Source: Paramarasmius palmivorus | Lineage: Eukaryota > Basidiomycota > Agaricomycetes > Agaricales > Marasmiaceae | Assembly: GCA_037176845.1 (NCBI GenBank) | Contig: JAYKXP010000017.1 | Span: 1-64,000, forward strand | Direction of reading: 5' to 3' | Length of the DNA: 64,000 nt | Part shown: in pieces, positions 11,327 to 22,700 of the stretch | Layout: each line of letters starts with the position of its first letter | How positions within the stretch are numbered: position 1 is the stretch's first letter | Notes under the pieces: model-generated | What the model saw: the letters and a program-made list of their open reading frames with translations, nothing else | Database searches by the model: none | Told to the model about the DNA's origin: nothing | Translations under genes and position numbers: made by a program

Positions 11327-11574
11327 TCATTTAAGGGACAAACTCTTTGGGAATGACAGCCTTTTGCAAGAGTCCACAAATATAGCAAGGAAACGAAGGA
11401 AGAAGTTGTAGAAGCTTACCTGGGATTCCATAGAGACTAAGTCGCATGATGGGAGAAGGTGAGAGGTAAAGAACATGTGACTTTCACTCAACGAAGCCAG
11501 GTGATCAATCGCGTGTTGTATCAACAAAGCCATGTGATGTCCTTGGGCGCTTTTCAATTCTTCCCCCAACCACC
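11327..11574. promoter_or_regulatory. Divergent promoter between TET/JBP gene and KDZ transposase
   Basis: About 250 bases separate the putative TET/JBP 5' end from the transposase ATG at 11575, so both probably share this control region. No specific operator or TATA element stands out. Part may be 5' leader of either gene. Confidence 0.4.
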
Positions 11575-14500
11575 ATGTCAAGGAAACGACCGCGACTGGA
11601 TTCATACTCAGGAATTCCAGAGCTTTCATTTGCAATCAACGACAGCCCTTCTCTTCGAATCGCCAGTGTCAGCAACGATGGTCGACGTGTCAACTTTTGC
11701 GAAGTCCCTTTTGTTCCAATTCCACCCTCTCCACTCAAGTCTACGACGTCGGCTCAGCTCAACAATTTTAACAAGGTCTCTCAAACCTTGGGTTTCGATC
11801 TTCAGGAGGACCTTCAAGACTGTTTTATGGAGAACGGTGAAGATTTCGTCTCTCGACGTGGGGGTGCCGCTGTAAGTCGAATATTCTTTTCCCGAGGATA
11901 CGCATAGCTCATCATCCACAGGATAATCCATTGGCGGACTTTGTGCCGCGTGCCTTTGAATACCTACTCGAATTGGTGCAATCAGAAGGCCGTGGATCTC
12001 AAGAGAGACCGTGTATATGTGGGGAGAGGAACGATGTTGCCTATTGGTGTCGCGACTGCAGCGAGGCCTGCGTGTTCTGCCAGGCCTGTCTGGTATCTCG
12101 TCACGAAACTAAACCATTGCATTATGTCGAGGTGTGTTTGCCAATTCATTGCTAATCACAATGTCTAAATGAATACGTTGGTCAGAAATGGAATGGCAGC
12201 TTTTTTGACCGAACAACCTTGAAGTCGTTGGGTCTCAAGGTTCAGCTCGGCCATCCCTGTGGACACATCTGTATGATGCCTAGACAAGCTCGTACGGGCT
12301 TCGTAGTCGTGGACGTCGACTCCATTCAGGAGGTTGACCTATTTTTCTGCATGTGCCAGCCCCCGGAAGATGTTGGGGAGCAATGGCAGCAATTAATGCG
12401 GCATGAACTCTTTCCCGCAACATCGATTCAGCCCCACGCTGCTTTTACATTCCGCCTCCTTCGATTTTTTCACACTTTGACCCTTCAAGGCAAGGTCAAC
12501 ATCTATGATTACTATATTGCGATCCAAAACCGCACTGACGGTGCTGGAATTTCTATGCGAAAGGTAGTCTCACCCTTTTTAACTCTGCGATATTTACTGA
12601 ATCTTTCCTAGGATCGCTACGAGGCTTTTAGAAGGGTTATGCGTCAATGGAGGTATTTAAAGATGTTGAAGCGGGCCGGCATAGCCAGCGAACCTTCACG
12701 TTCGGTGAAGGGTATTCAGCAGGGCAGGCTGGCACAGCGATGTCTAGCATGCCCTATCCCTGGGGTCAATCTGCCGGAGGATTGGTTACTAGCTGACCCC
12801 TCAAAAAGGTACGTCGTTTACTCATAGCTATACGGCCTTACTGATCAATAATATTAGTTTTATATATCGCAAATTTGTCTCCGTTGACGCATGTTTCCGC
12901 CTCAAGCGCCGCCTCATCTCGACGGAGCAGCTTGACCCAGGATTGGCAACCGGCCTTGCCTACTTTGTACCACAAGAGGAGTACCAACCGTTTCAAAAGC
13001 GTACAGGGGATCAAAAAGAGGCAAGTAAACATCTAACTCTGTAATACAGACTCACTAACCTTCCCCCAGGGTGGTTCTTGTTCCGGCGGTGACCTGGCGG
13101 CCATTCAGCAAGCAAATACAAAATTCAACAAGGGCTATGCTACGACAGGGGTGGTCCTATGTGTCTGTGCTCGCCACGAAGTTGTTGAACCCAACAGCGC
13201 CGTGGATCTTGACAAGGGTGAAAAGTTTGTGTTTCTCTAGCCATGGCGAGTTCTGCACTGACTATTGTTTCTTTTAAATAGATTCGCTCTTACTGACTAC
13301 TCTGTGTCTGCTTCTCAGAGTCTGACGGACGGCTGACTTTCGCGAGTCCTATCCTATGATATCGCTTGCCAATACCACAAAAACTTCTTCAACCGCCTGT
13401 CCAACCTACCGGAATCCATTCGAGTCAAGACCGAGGCGAAGCAGTGGACATTCACAGTACCGAAGCTTCACATCCGAAGTCACGGTATCGAGTGTCAGCA
13501 AACTTTCTCGTTGCATATAACACCTGGAGTAGGGCAGAGTGACTGTGAGGGTATAGAGCGTCACTGGGGTGAAGAAGGTCCTATAGCATCGAGCACGCGG
13601 GAAATGGGTCCTGGTCATCGACGAGATACCGTCGATGATCATTTTGGTGGCTGGTCCCATCGCAAAAGAATCGGTTTAGGTGTGTCTTTTAGCCAACTGT
13701 TTATGTTAGTTAGGCTGATCACATACCAGGTCGTGCTCTTCTTCTACAACGCGAAGATGCAAGGAAGCAAATGAAGATACACGCCGGCGAGTTCTTGAAG
13801 CTGTGCAAGTCTCAGAGTGCGAGCGTCGAGGAATGGACAAAGAGCGTAACAGATTGGGAAAGGGGCTTGACGAACGAGAACCCGTATTCAAAGCCAGACA
13901 TCGGCATGACCGAGGACGATATTCGCTATCAATATGCACAGCAAGAGGCCGAGCAAGCCCAGTCCGGTGTTCATGCTCTACATGACGTCTCCCCCAGTGC
14001 CTTTATGTACTTGGGGCTAGACCTTGAAGAGGATCAGTATGTAACACATCATTCGGCTTCACTCACTCATACTGATCTCTCCTAATCAGACGAAACCTTA
14101 TGCTCGACCTGCAGGCCAATGCAGCCAGCACCGTCCTCCAGAAAATGGACATCCTCACACGTCGTGCGAAGATACACCGCGCCATTGGGCGATTCCGAAC
14201 GCTCCAACAGATCTACACTCCCCTTGCCTTCACATCATCTGTTGCCGACAAGGACAGTAGCAGGGCTGAGGTTGTTGATCCAGAGCGAATTGACCTCATA
14301 CTGCCATCGAGTCTGCCTCATGCAGTTCGCTCACTCCCTGCAATGCAACCCTGGGTCGAAATGGAGCTCAAATATCGACACGGCCAGCTGGTTAGTTCAG
14401 CACACGAAGTCCGCGCTCGACTTCTTATCCGGAAAGGATTGCAGCAAAAGCGTAGCATGGATACCCGTGGACAGAAGGAGTCAAGAAAATCTCGCGATCA

Positions 14501-15014
14501 GATGGCAAAGAACGATAGGCAAATGGACGCAGCCACCTTGAAGTTTCGAGCAGCGTGGACGGCATCCAAAGCACTGCACAACGGCAGGGAGGATTTGATC
14601 GGATATCCATATCTGCAGGATTGCGACATTCGCATGCCTGAAGATCCAGACCTTACAACTACTTCCAATAAACGCCAGACAAAGGGGAGGAACTTCCTCG
14701 AACAGGAGCGTTTACTTGTTGCCGGCGAATCACGAAAGACTACGTCTTGGTTGTGGAATTCGTTCGATGCCAGCGATGCTTCGAAAGCGATCTACGAGGC
14801 AACCAGACTCGAATGGATGAAGGCGCGAGCAAGGGATCTTCATTGGAAGGAGGAGTTGTTATTACTCAAAGAGGAGATGCGATGTACGTTGGCCACTTTG
14901 GAGTACGAAGCTCAGGAATGGCTTTCTAGGGTTGCACCAGAGGATCTCAAGGGACCATTGGGTGAAGGCCTGACAGCATATGCCAAGAGCTATATGAAGC
15001 TGATCTTGGTTTGA
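11575..15014 (+). CDS. KDZ (Kyakuja-Dileera-Zisupton) transposase, interrupted by an in-frame TGA
   Basis: KDZ transposases move DNA through an RNase H-fold DDE-type core. The protein starts MSRKRPRLDSYSG, then has the cysteine cluster typical of the family (CxC2-like, about 12010-12120: CICGERND..WCRDCSEACVFCQACLVSRHE), the first-Asp block SVDACFRLKRR (Asp at 12886), the block AIQQANTKFNKGYATTGV, the second-Asp block LSYDIACQYHKNF (Asp 13358), and GVGQSDCEGIERHWG followed by SSTREMGPGHRRDTVDDHFGGW. The C-terminal exon ends VYAKSYMKLI-like with TGA at 15012. Following the only in-phase exon (from 13282), TGA at 13334-13336 splits LTDG from LSRVLSYDIACQ, and no GT/AG pair removes it in frame. 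The copy is therefore probably inactive. Confidence 0.85.
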
Positions 15015-15612
15015 TCTAAACTGCCTCGAGTGATCTGACTCTCTCTAAGGTAAAACTACAGCACAACTGCCACAAGAACAGCCACCAAAACTGTCTTCTA
15101 TAAAGCACACAAGCAAGGAAGCTCAGCCACCAAAACTGAGGCCTTCTCTATGATGCTAAAGTGTAACCCAACTGGTTAAAACACTTCCAGAACATCACCA
15201 AGACAAACTAGTATAAAGTTTCACTAATAGGAGAAGTGTAGAGCAATACACAAAGCCAACAACTTGGTCTTTATTGTGACCTCTCAAGTTCTTGTCTGCA
15301 GTAAGATCTCAACTAGTCTTCTCAATAAGGCTAGGGCCTGACTTGGGTAGAGTTCTGATTGGACAATAGCAATCTATTTGTACGATAACCACATACAACG
15401 TGTAACGTGCAAGTGGGGGGCAGAATCCTCTGCAGTCCCCATACATTTGGTGTCCTTTTTATACTGTCCAAGGTGAATAAACTAAATCATAGGTAATCTG
15501 AGTTGGAATAACTGCGGAACGAGACAGAAAAGAGATGAAACAGAGTCGGGAGAGAGATACAACGAGAAAATATACATATCAGGGAAATCTATAGGTCACA
15601 ACATCCATATAT

Positions 15613-15690
15613 GGCGCAAGTAGCGTGACGAGCGAGTGGTAACACTCTGTTTTAAGGTACTGGAGTTGAATCCTGGCCGACGGGTAGGCG
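15613..15690 (+). repeat. tRNA-like Pol III box pair, possible SINE head or tRNA relic
   Basis: An A-box-like GAGCGAGTGGT (15630-15640) is followed 22 bases later by a B-box-like GAGTTGAATCC (15663-15673), close to the consensus GGTTCGANTCC and at tRNA-like spacing. I cannot fold a full cloverleaf with an acceptor stem, so this is more likely a tRNA-derived SINE head or a decayed tRNA than a working tRNA gene. Confidence 0.4.
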
Positions 15691-16493
15691 TTTAGCCTTT
15701 ATAAAATTTTCTTTTCCATGCACCAAGCGCTTTTCCACCAATTGGAGGCCTGGCAGGGTCCTCTCGAGCTCCTCATCGCTCAACACCATTCCTCCACATA
15801 ACGCCGCCTCTAAATTTTCTTATCCACTCCATGTGGACGTGTTCCAATAAGGTATATCAGAGGGAATCTGCTTCCACCACCATAACAACAGTTTGAACAG
15901 CTTTGCCTCTGCTCCAATCAATAGGTTCAACTTTGGCCAACAGGTCTCTAGACCCTTGCTGTATCCAGCATTGGTGATTTCTGATCAGTTTCCCCCTCTG
16001 CCATCAGTCCCGAGTGATGCCCGAGCCAGTATAACTCTCTGGTGTGTGTGAAGGGGTAAATTAACTTGTAAGAATCCCTTTGGTGCGTCCGGTAGGTGAT
16101 CTAGGTGTAGTCCATAGTGAATTCACTTAGGGACCTTCTCCCTACAGTTTTCAGGAGGTGATTGTACTTTGACAACCACTGGTAGAAGTAATAGTGGTGG
16201 CCAGATATCCATGTGGGGCGTACCGTGTACCATGATCCACTAATATAACCACCTAAAACACCTTCCATCCAATGACTAGCTATTCAGGGCTCATACTAGT
16301 CCTTCTATAACCATTATGTGTTTATGCAACAATGATAAAGTGCAAAACTAGTGTATTTGCGTTTGAAAAAGAAGTGATTAAAGTCAAGTGTATCACTGAT
16401 GTAGAAGATAGTGACTAGTTTATTTATTTTGTATTACTACTGAAAACAAAAAGATTTCCTTTTGACTTTAGGTGCTGGGAAACCTGACGGGTT

Positions 16494-16623
16494 ACAGGTT
16501 TGTCCCACAACCCGCCTCTCGCGGGGCAGGTCAGACCCACAGTGGGTGTGGGTGTGGGTGAGTGTTGGGACCCCCGCGGGACCACCCGCGCTGGGCCTTA
16601 GTAACACTCACCTACAAACCTGT
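16494..16623. repeat. Fold-back repeat with 10-base perfect arms
   Basis: ACAGGTTTGT (16494-16503) and ACAAACCTGT (16614-16623) are exact reverse complements, each followed by CCCA. The loop is G-rich with GGGTGTGGGTGTGGGTG and CCCCCGCGGGACCACCCGCG, giving additional pairing. It resembles the end of a non-autonomous DNA transposon or a small MITE. Confidence 0.5.
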
Positions 16624-17105
16624 CCCAACCAGCCAACAAGAAGAACAAGAATAACAATGACAGTGAGGAAAGGAAGAGAGAATGCAATGTGTCACTGTGT
16701 CAAGAGACGAGGTTGATGTTGATGCAGGTTGTCAAGTCCTGAACCGAAAACTAGGGCCAAGTAGGAATTCAGTTTCAAATCAGTCTTGTGACTTTGTTGA
16801 TACAAATTTCTGATGCATGTCTTTTTCCTTCCCACCATGATCAATAGCACTGACTTTACATTCCCTCTTGCTCTCCCCTCAATGTCACCTGACTCTCACC
16901 ATATGTACCTCATAAGTCAAACTCTCACTGGAAACATGTTATACTGGCTTACCCTCTGTACATAGGTGCTTAATGGGTGATGATGAAGATGCAGGTCACA
17001 TAGTGCATACATACAGAGACAGATAGTGCTATGGTTCAGTTTTAGGTACATCTTTCATCTTGATTGAATCCTCCTTTACTAACTACTCTCCCAAGTTCCC
17101 CATCC

Positions 17106-17121
17106 ATTGTCAGAAATTTTG
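17106..17121 (+). repeat. Left terminal inverted repeat of the Plavaka element
   Basis: ATTGTCAGAAATTTTG pairs with the right end at 23845-23860 (13 of 16 bases). It lies outside both genes of the element and just outside the TGATAAG-type subterminal repeats. Confidence 0.6.
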
Positions 17122-17596
17122 TCGGCGGATTATAACGGGTTATAAGTGCCATAAGGCTCTATAAGGCACGTGGCCATCATGAGCGCTCACAGACAAAGCC
17201 TTACGTATGATAAGTCTAGGCGCTGGGCGTCTGATAAGGCATTATCAGACTAGGTCTATCTTAGCGGGCAAAATGATAACGAACGACTTTTCCATTATCG
17301 CTGGTACATCCCTGGTTCGAACCAGGGGCCTTATAAGTGTCTTACGTATCTAGGATTTTTTTAATCATAAGAGTACGACCAGCGCTATCCCCTATACCAT
17401 ACTACCGTTATTAATATACAAACCTGACGTTAAGATATCGCGCCGTTCTGAGCCATAGCTAGAGTAAACTAGAGGAACCCCCGCCCTTATACCTCCTTAC
17501 AGCACACTTTGATATTCGGAAAACTATGTATGATTTATCTATTTTTCAATGGTAACAACAAGTACATGCAATATCAAGAAATGTAAAGGCAGTCAA
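17122..17596. repeat. Left subterminal repeats of the Plavaka element
   Basis: Contains repeated GTTATAAG, ATAAGGC, TGATAAG, TCTGATAAGGC/ATTATCAGA and CTTATAAG motifs between 17130 and 17335, and an 18-base perfect palindrome CCCTGGTTCGAACCAGGG at 17310-17327. The motif class matches that near the right end, supporting a role as transposase-binding sites. Confidence 0.5.
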
Positions 17597-19486
17597 CTAA
17601 TTCTGAGCTCGACGTGCAGACCTGCGTGGCTGAACAGGTGCGGTCGGCAGCTGTAGTGTGTTGGACTGCGAAGTATTGTTGGCTTGGCCTTTACCTCGGC
17701 CGCCTCGACCTCTGCCACCGCCGCGTGCACGCTTTGGAGCTTCTGCAGGCATAATCAGAGGTGTGCCACCCAAAATTTCGGTGCCATCAGTGTAGAGCGG
17801 GTGAGATACACGCAAAATCCAAGGTGCCGGGGCTGGCAGCTGATCATTCACGTTCTGTACATCATTTGGCGGTTGCTCATCATTTGATGGTGGGGTTGAT
17901 GGTGCTTCTTCACAAGGGCCGACGTTGGCTGGAGAGGAAGACGTCGCTGTAACAATAGCGCTGTTCACTGCCGCTGTAAAGGACTCATTATTATCAAGGG
18001 ATGTACAAGTATAGTAAGGGTCCACGTACTCAAATTTATTGATGTGAGATCAACCATCGCCTGGTTCACTGCATTTGTATAGTCGGCCTGAGTCGGCGTC
18101 GAGGTGCCGGATCGTTTTGGATGCGCTTTGAAGACACGGTCGTTATAGAATGCCATCAATCCGGCCGCCCATTCTGGATTGGTGTCAATGATCTTCCTAA
18201 AAGTTTTGAAGTTGGTCCAGTATGGAACGGGTGCCCTGTCGTCAACTGCGGGGATAAATTCTGGATCGCTTGCAATCAGGAATTGGAGCTGATGAGTATA
18301 ACAGAATTATTTCAGCATTGTGAGAGGCAGCATAAAATCCACAAGACGCACCAGGATACCGGCAAATGCAATCATAGAAGAGTTGACTTCGGTAGCGTTC
18401 CAGCGTTCTCCAAGCTGTGAATCCTTGTATCTAAACCTGGAAGATGTAAGCGACGATTGCCCATAAAGGATTCAGCGGAGAATCTGTGAGGGACAAATGA
18501 TTGAAATTAGTCCAAATGATTATCACAATTCAAAGGGCTCACATCTGTTTGGTACGAATTGAAGAACAACAAGGCCATGTTATATTGACCACCGGGGAAT
18601 AATATGGAGGAAAAGGGACATTGGGGGCCGGAAGGAGCTCCTTCTGGTGGCGCTAGAAGGGCAAGAAGAACAGGGTTGTTGCGACGTTCAAGGTAGTTTG
18701 ATGCCGCCCAAATGGTAGATGGGACATCGACGTCTTGAAAGATGATTGCCGCTGAACTCCGGACGTCGAAAAGTCCCGTAGATCGCTGGGAATTGACTTC
18801 TGTCATGAACTGATCAAAGCATCAGTGGAAAGCATCAGATCAACGGAATCAATGGAACACACCTCGTCCTTGAACATAGGTAGCTCTGCTGCAAGCTTAC
18901 AGAGCTCTGGGTCACCAAGAAAGGTGTGTAGCTCAGTCACAGAGCCCTCCTCAAATGCATCATCACTCAGATAACGTTCCGCCGACTTGGGATCAGGAGT
19001 GTCCAACTTCGGGTATCGGCCAAAGAGTCTTGGGGAGATCCAGGGCGCACGTGTTACCGAATATTGCTTGCCATACAGAAGGATGACTTCCCGGGTATAT
19101 GGCGCAGTTCTCTCCGAGTTGTCTGCCTGCTTTCCCTTTGACTTTGATCCTTTCTTTGATCCAACTGCTAAAGAAGCCTTCAAACCCGCCATCTCTTGAC
19201 GAAGTAGCGAGTTGTTGGCTCGAAGCATGCTATTGTTTGATTGCAGTTGATAGATGATCTATTAAGGGAAGATTAGATTACATGCACATATTTTGAGGAG
19301 TAAACATCGTACCTGCCGCGCACGTTCATCAGTGAGCTGACCGATACTGGGCAGATTGATTTCTACTGGAGGTACACCTTCAATATCATCGTCGGAATCA
19401 GGTGCGTCGGGCACAGGAGCATTTGGCGGTGTGATGCCGTTGGCAGTGGCGGTGGCGGCGACAGAAGTAGAAGGTGCTGGATGCAT
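17597..19486 (-). CDS. Companion protein of the Plavaka element (coiled coil and RGG tail)
   Basis: Function unknown. ATG at 19486 opens MHPAPSTSVAATAT, then an acidic/proline part ending INLPSIGQLTDERARQ. After an in-phase intron comes a leucine-rich coiled-coil segment (IIYQLQSNNSMLRANNSLL) followed by a basic GSKKGSKSKGK stretch, then a conserved-looking central region (YTREVILLYGKQYSVTRAPW). The C-terminal part contains WILRVSHPLYTDGTEILGG, an RGG-like cluster (RARGGGRGRGGRGKGQ) and a basic end (PRRSARRAQN), TAG at 17597. It sits inside the element, in the same direction as the transposase and 260 bases downstream. By position it may be an accessory transposition protein, comparable in role to the second protein of CACTA elements, but this is inference. 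Confidence 0.6.
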
Positions 19487-19746
19487 GAGAAATGTTGACA
19501 ACGGCCGACAACAGGCTCCAGGATAACAGAGAGAGTCCAAGGCACAAGGAACAAGTTCAGTAGATAGTTATTTATACTTCAGAATCACAGCCCGGAATCA
19601 CCAATACGTAGTATGTCAAAAGGTAAATTACTTGCTCGCCACATGGTACATCAACTCGTGTGTGGAAAGATAAAATAATTACTGTGAAATGTGGAGGACC
19701 AATAGTGTTAGCGAGTACGTCCCAACAAGTTGTAAAAAGTACTAAC

Positions 19747-22700
19747 CTAAGCAGTGTAGCCGGGCCAGTGTTTTTTTACTCTCAGGAACATGTCGGAGTC
19801 GATCACGTCAACGACGAGGCGCTCCTCTTCTAGAACATCGGTAGCAGCAGCTGGCACAACTAATGCACCGCGTACGATAGAGTGAATAGAAATGAACTCT
19901 ATCTTGTCCTTTTCAAGGCGAAGAATTCCTAGGTCTTTGTCGGACCGGCTCCGTCGGACTGCATTCACAACCTTGTAGGACTGGATGTACGCGACTGGGT
20001 GTTGTATGTCACCAACATCACAGATGAACATAATTTTGAGCTGTCCAAATATGGGGCCATCTTGTGACTGGAAGATCACAAAGTCGTACCAGGGACGATG
20101 ATGAAATTTTGGATTGCACCTAAGGTAATCCGTCGAAACCTTCCAGTCCTCGTGTGATTCATAATTGACTCTGAGGAACTGAAAGGGTACTATCTAGCAG
20201 CGGAAATGAACTCAGTGCTTCAAATATCACAAGATACATTATTCAACTCACACTGTCCTGGGGGCTGTACCGTATCCACTGTCCATTCGGAAGGGGCTTC
20301 CCATGTGCGTTGAGGGTGGCAGACATGAAATTGGCGAGATCGATACGGAACCTATCAGACTGAAGATCATAATCGACGCCTAACTGCGCAAACGAGATTT
20401 TTTTAAGCTTAGAACCAATAGAAAAGTGTCCGCCACCTAAGCCCGCAACCTCTTCTACATCAGCAGGTGATTCCTCCTGCAGCCGAGTCTCAATAGTTTG
20501 TTTGTACTCCTCCAGGGCATGAATATCTGACCATATAAGGTCAGCAACATCAACTTGATGGGTAATATTCAGAATCTAAGTGCATCAGATGTGGTCAAAT
20601 TCATCAACGCAATCGGAACACCGTGACTGACCTGTGGCGCAATATTCTTGAAGTTTGTACGTCGTTGGTAGATGACACGTATTGGACCGTGCTTCTTTTC
20701 GAACGGCCTCGTACTGAAGTTCCGAAGTGCACCCTTTTTCTGGATGTCATCAAACAGGTGGCTATGGTAATGGAGCTTGATGAACTCCCAAGACTTTACG
20801 TCTAGATCCTCATGCTTTGGAGTTCGGATGTATTTCTATGATTGCCATGTGTATTAGAGTTGCCGTGTAGATTTTTTAAACGTACCGTTAGATGTGATAG
20901 TAACGTGAGAACCGATTGTCGCCCTGCATGCATGGTACTTGCCGTCTGAACGTGTAGACCAGCATACATGATGACATTGAGGTATGCTCGAGTACACCGA
21001 AGAAGTTGATATGTGGCGCGATCTTCGTTCTCCCCAAAAACGCTTTCCGAAGCAAATAAAAACATCTTGACATTCAATGAGTAATGGGATAGTTCAAAAA
21101 GTAAAAGCTGACCTTTGATATGTCACGATGTTTCGTGCCATCGTTGAATGTTACCGTTATCACAGCATCAAAATGGTTTAGGTCCCGCCAACGCGGGAAT
21201 GATTTGAACCTTAATATTTCCATATCAGTGTTATAGTTGCGTAGAGGTTGTAACTGGCGCATACCTTCTATCGACTTCGGCCTCAGCATGTCTCCCGATC
21301 TTAGCGAGATGGCCTTTAAGTTGTGGAAAGAGGTGTGCACCCCACAAGCCACTATCGTCAAAGTGCAGATCGTCAAAAGATACCGCACTATAGGGATTAA
21401 AGTTTACGAATGATAAGAATGCATTCTATATATGGATTAATAAGTGATCTCTATGAATGACATGTAGACAAATAGCACATTACCTGGCCATACCGTAAGC
21501 TATATTCCTTTAACAGATCATCACGATCACCCTTGAGGGTCAGACTAGCCACGTCGTTCAGTACGCGTGCTGTGTCCTCAGGGGTACGTTCATTGAACCG
21601 CTCAGACAATTGCGACAGCTGCTCTTTGCCGACCATACACTTTGGGCAGGGATGCAAGGAACGGAGTCCTCGTATTAAACACATTGCGCATCTAACGAAG
21701 TGAGTCCCACATTTCATCAGTATTCAGAATACTCACTGTTCTTCATAGTCGGCAGACAAGATGAGAAGAATAGGATACAGAAGCCGGCGTACTCCGTCAC
21801 CACAATCCATGACACAGCCAACTTCACAGAAGATTTCTACCGATTCAAACATCTTGAGGGCGGATTGATGCCATACAATTGCTTTGAAGTCAACAAAAGA
21901 TGTTTTTTTTGAATGTTTCGACTCCTCTTCAATCTGGTGCAGTAAATGAGACTAGGACAACGCAAGAAACTGTGATAAGAGTAGCGTACAACGGGATGCC
22001 ATCCAACAACCCTTCCGCCTCCGATTCCACCTCCGTTGCGTATATCCGACGGTAGATTTCCAATTGCGGCGATAACTGGATAACCCTTTGCAGTCCCAAA
22101 AGATGAGAGCTTATTTTTGTCGACGTAAATGATTAGGCAGAGCGGTTTAGCATCTAGGTTACTTGGATGTATATGGGAATTGATTTTGGTCTGTAATGTT
22201 GATCAGCGTGGTTCGGAAAAATGATATGGGTATAACACAAACTTGCGCATCCCACCAATCGTCAGCCGTCCATGGCTCATTAATGAATCGCTCCCATCCC
22301 GTACCATCAAAACGATAATGACGTCGAGCATCCCATTCCATCTGAGGCGCAAGTTGCGGATGTTTCACCATCTCGAGAATCCAATCCCAAAGAGGACGGT
22401 AATAGACGTCGAAAACTCTATTTTCTTCCTTATATGGAACCGAAATTGTACTGTGCTGAAACTGCATGTGCTGATGTTAGTGATAGAGTTAGAACGTTCA
22501 GAGAACACGCACCCTCGTTGAGCGATCTGCCGCCGCCTCCCAAAGTTTCTGCATTTGGTCATAGTTCTTCATTTGTGGCTGTTCGCCTTGAGACGATCGC
22601 TCGAGCAACTTGAGTAGTTTTTCAGTTTGCTGTCTGTTCATAGAGCACCGAAGAGCCAGGTCCGCGACCTCGAAATCAAATAGCGAGGGAAAAGGGTACC

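Larger units (their letters stand above)
3650..15014. mobile_element. KDZ / TET-JBP cassette (element ends not located)
   Basis: Contains a KDZ transposase (plus, right end) divergent from a TET/JBP dioxygenase (minus), then three minus-strand genes and one small plus-strand gene of unknown function. Association of TET/JBP genes with KDZ transposons is known in basidiomycetes. The span given is simply the outer limits of the genes; no terminal inverted repeats or target-site duplication could be identified by eye, so whether the companion genes are inside the transposon is inferred from position only. Several members carry apparent disabling mutations. Confidence 0.5.
15015..17105. other. Repeat-rich spacer between the KDZ cassette and the Plavaka element
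   Basis: No gene seen. It holds a short direct repeat (CAGCCACCAAAACTG at 15079 and 15124), a hairpin (GGGGGGCAGA..TCTGCAGTCCCC, 15415-15440), a tRNA-like A/B-box pair near 15630-15673, and a fold-back repeat at 16494-16623. The rest is A/T-rich sequence without recognisable features and is best read as layers of old transposons. Confidence 0.5.

Noticed and set aside
3370..15620. Terminal inverted repeats of the KDZ element
   Set aside because: No convincing match between the two sides was found by eye; ends left open.
17308..17330. tRNA gene suggested by GGTTCGAACC
   Set aside because: It is the centre of a palindrome with no D-arm or acceptor stem around it.
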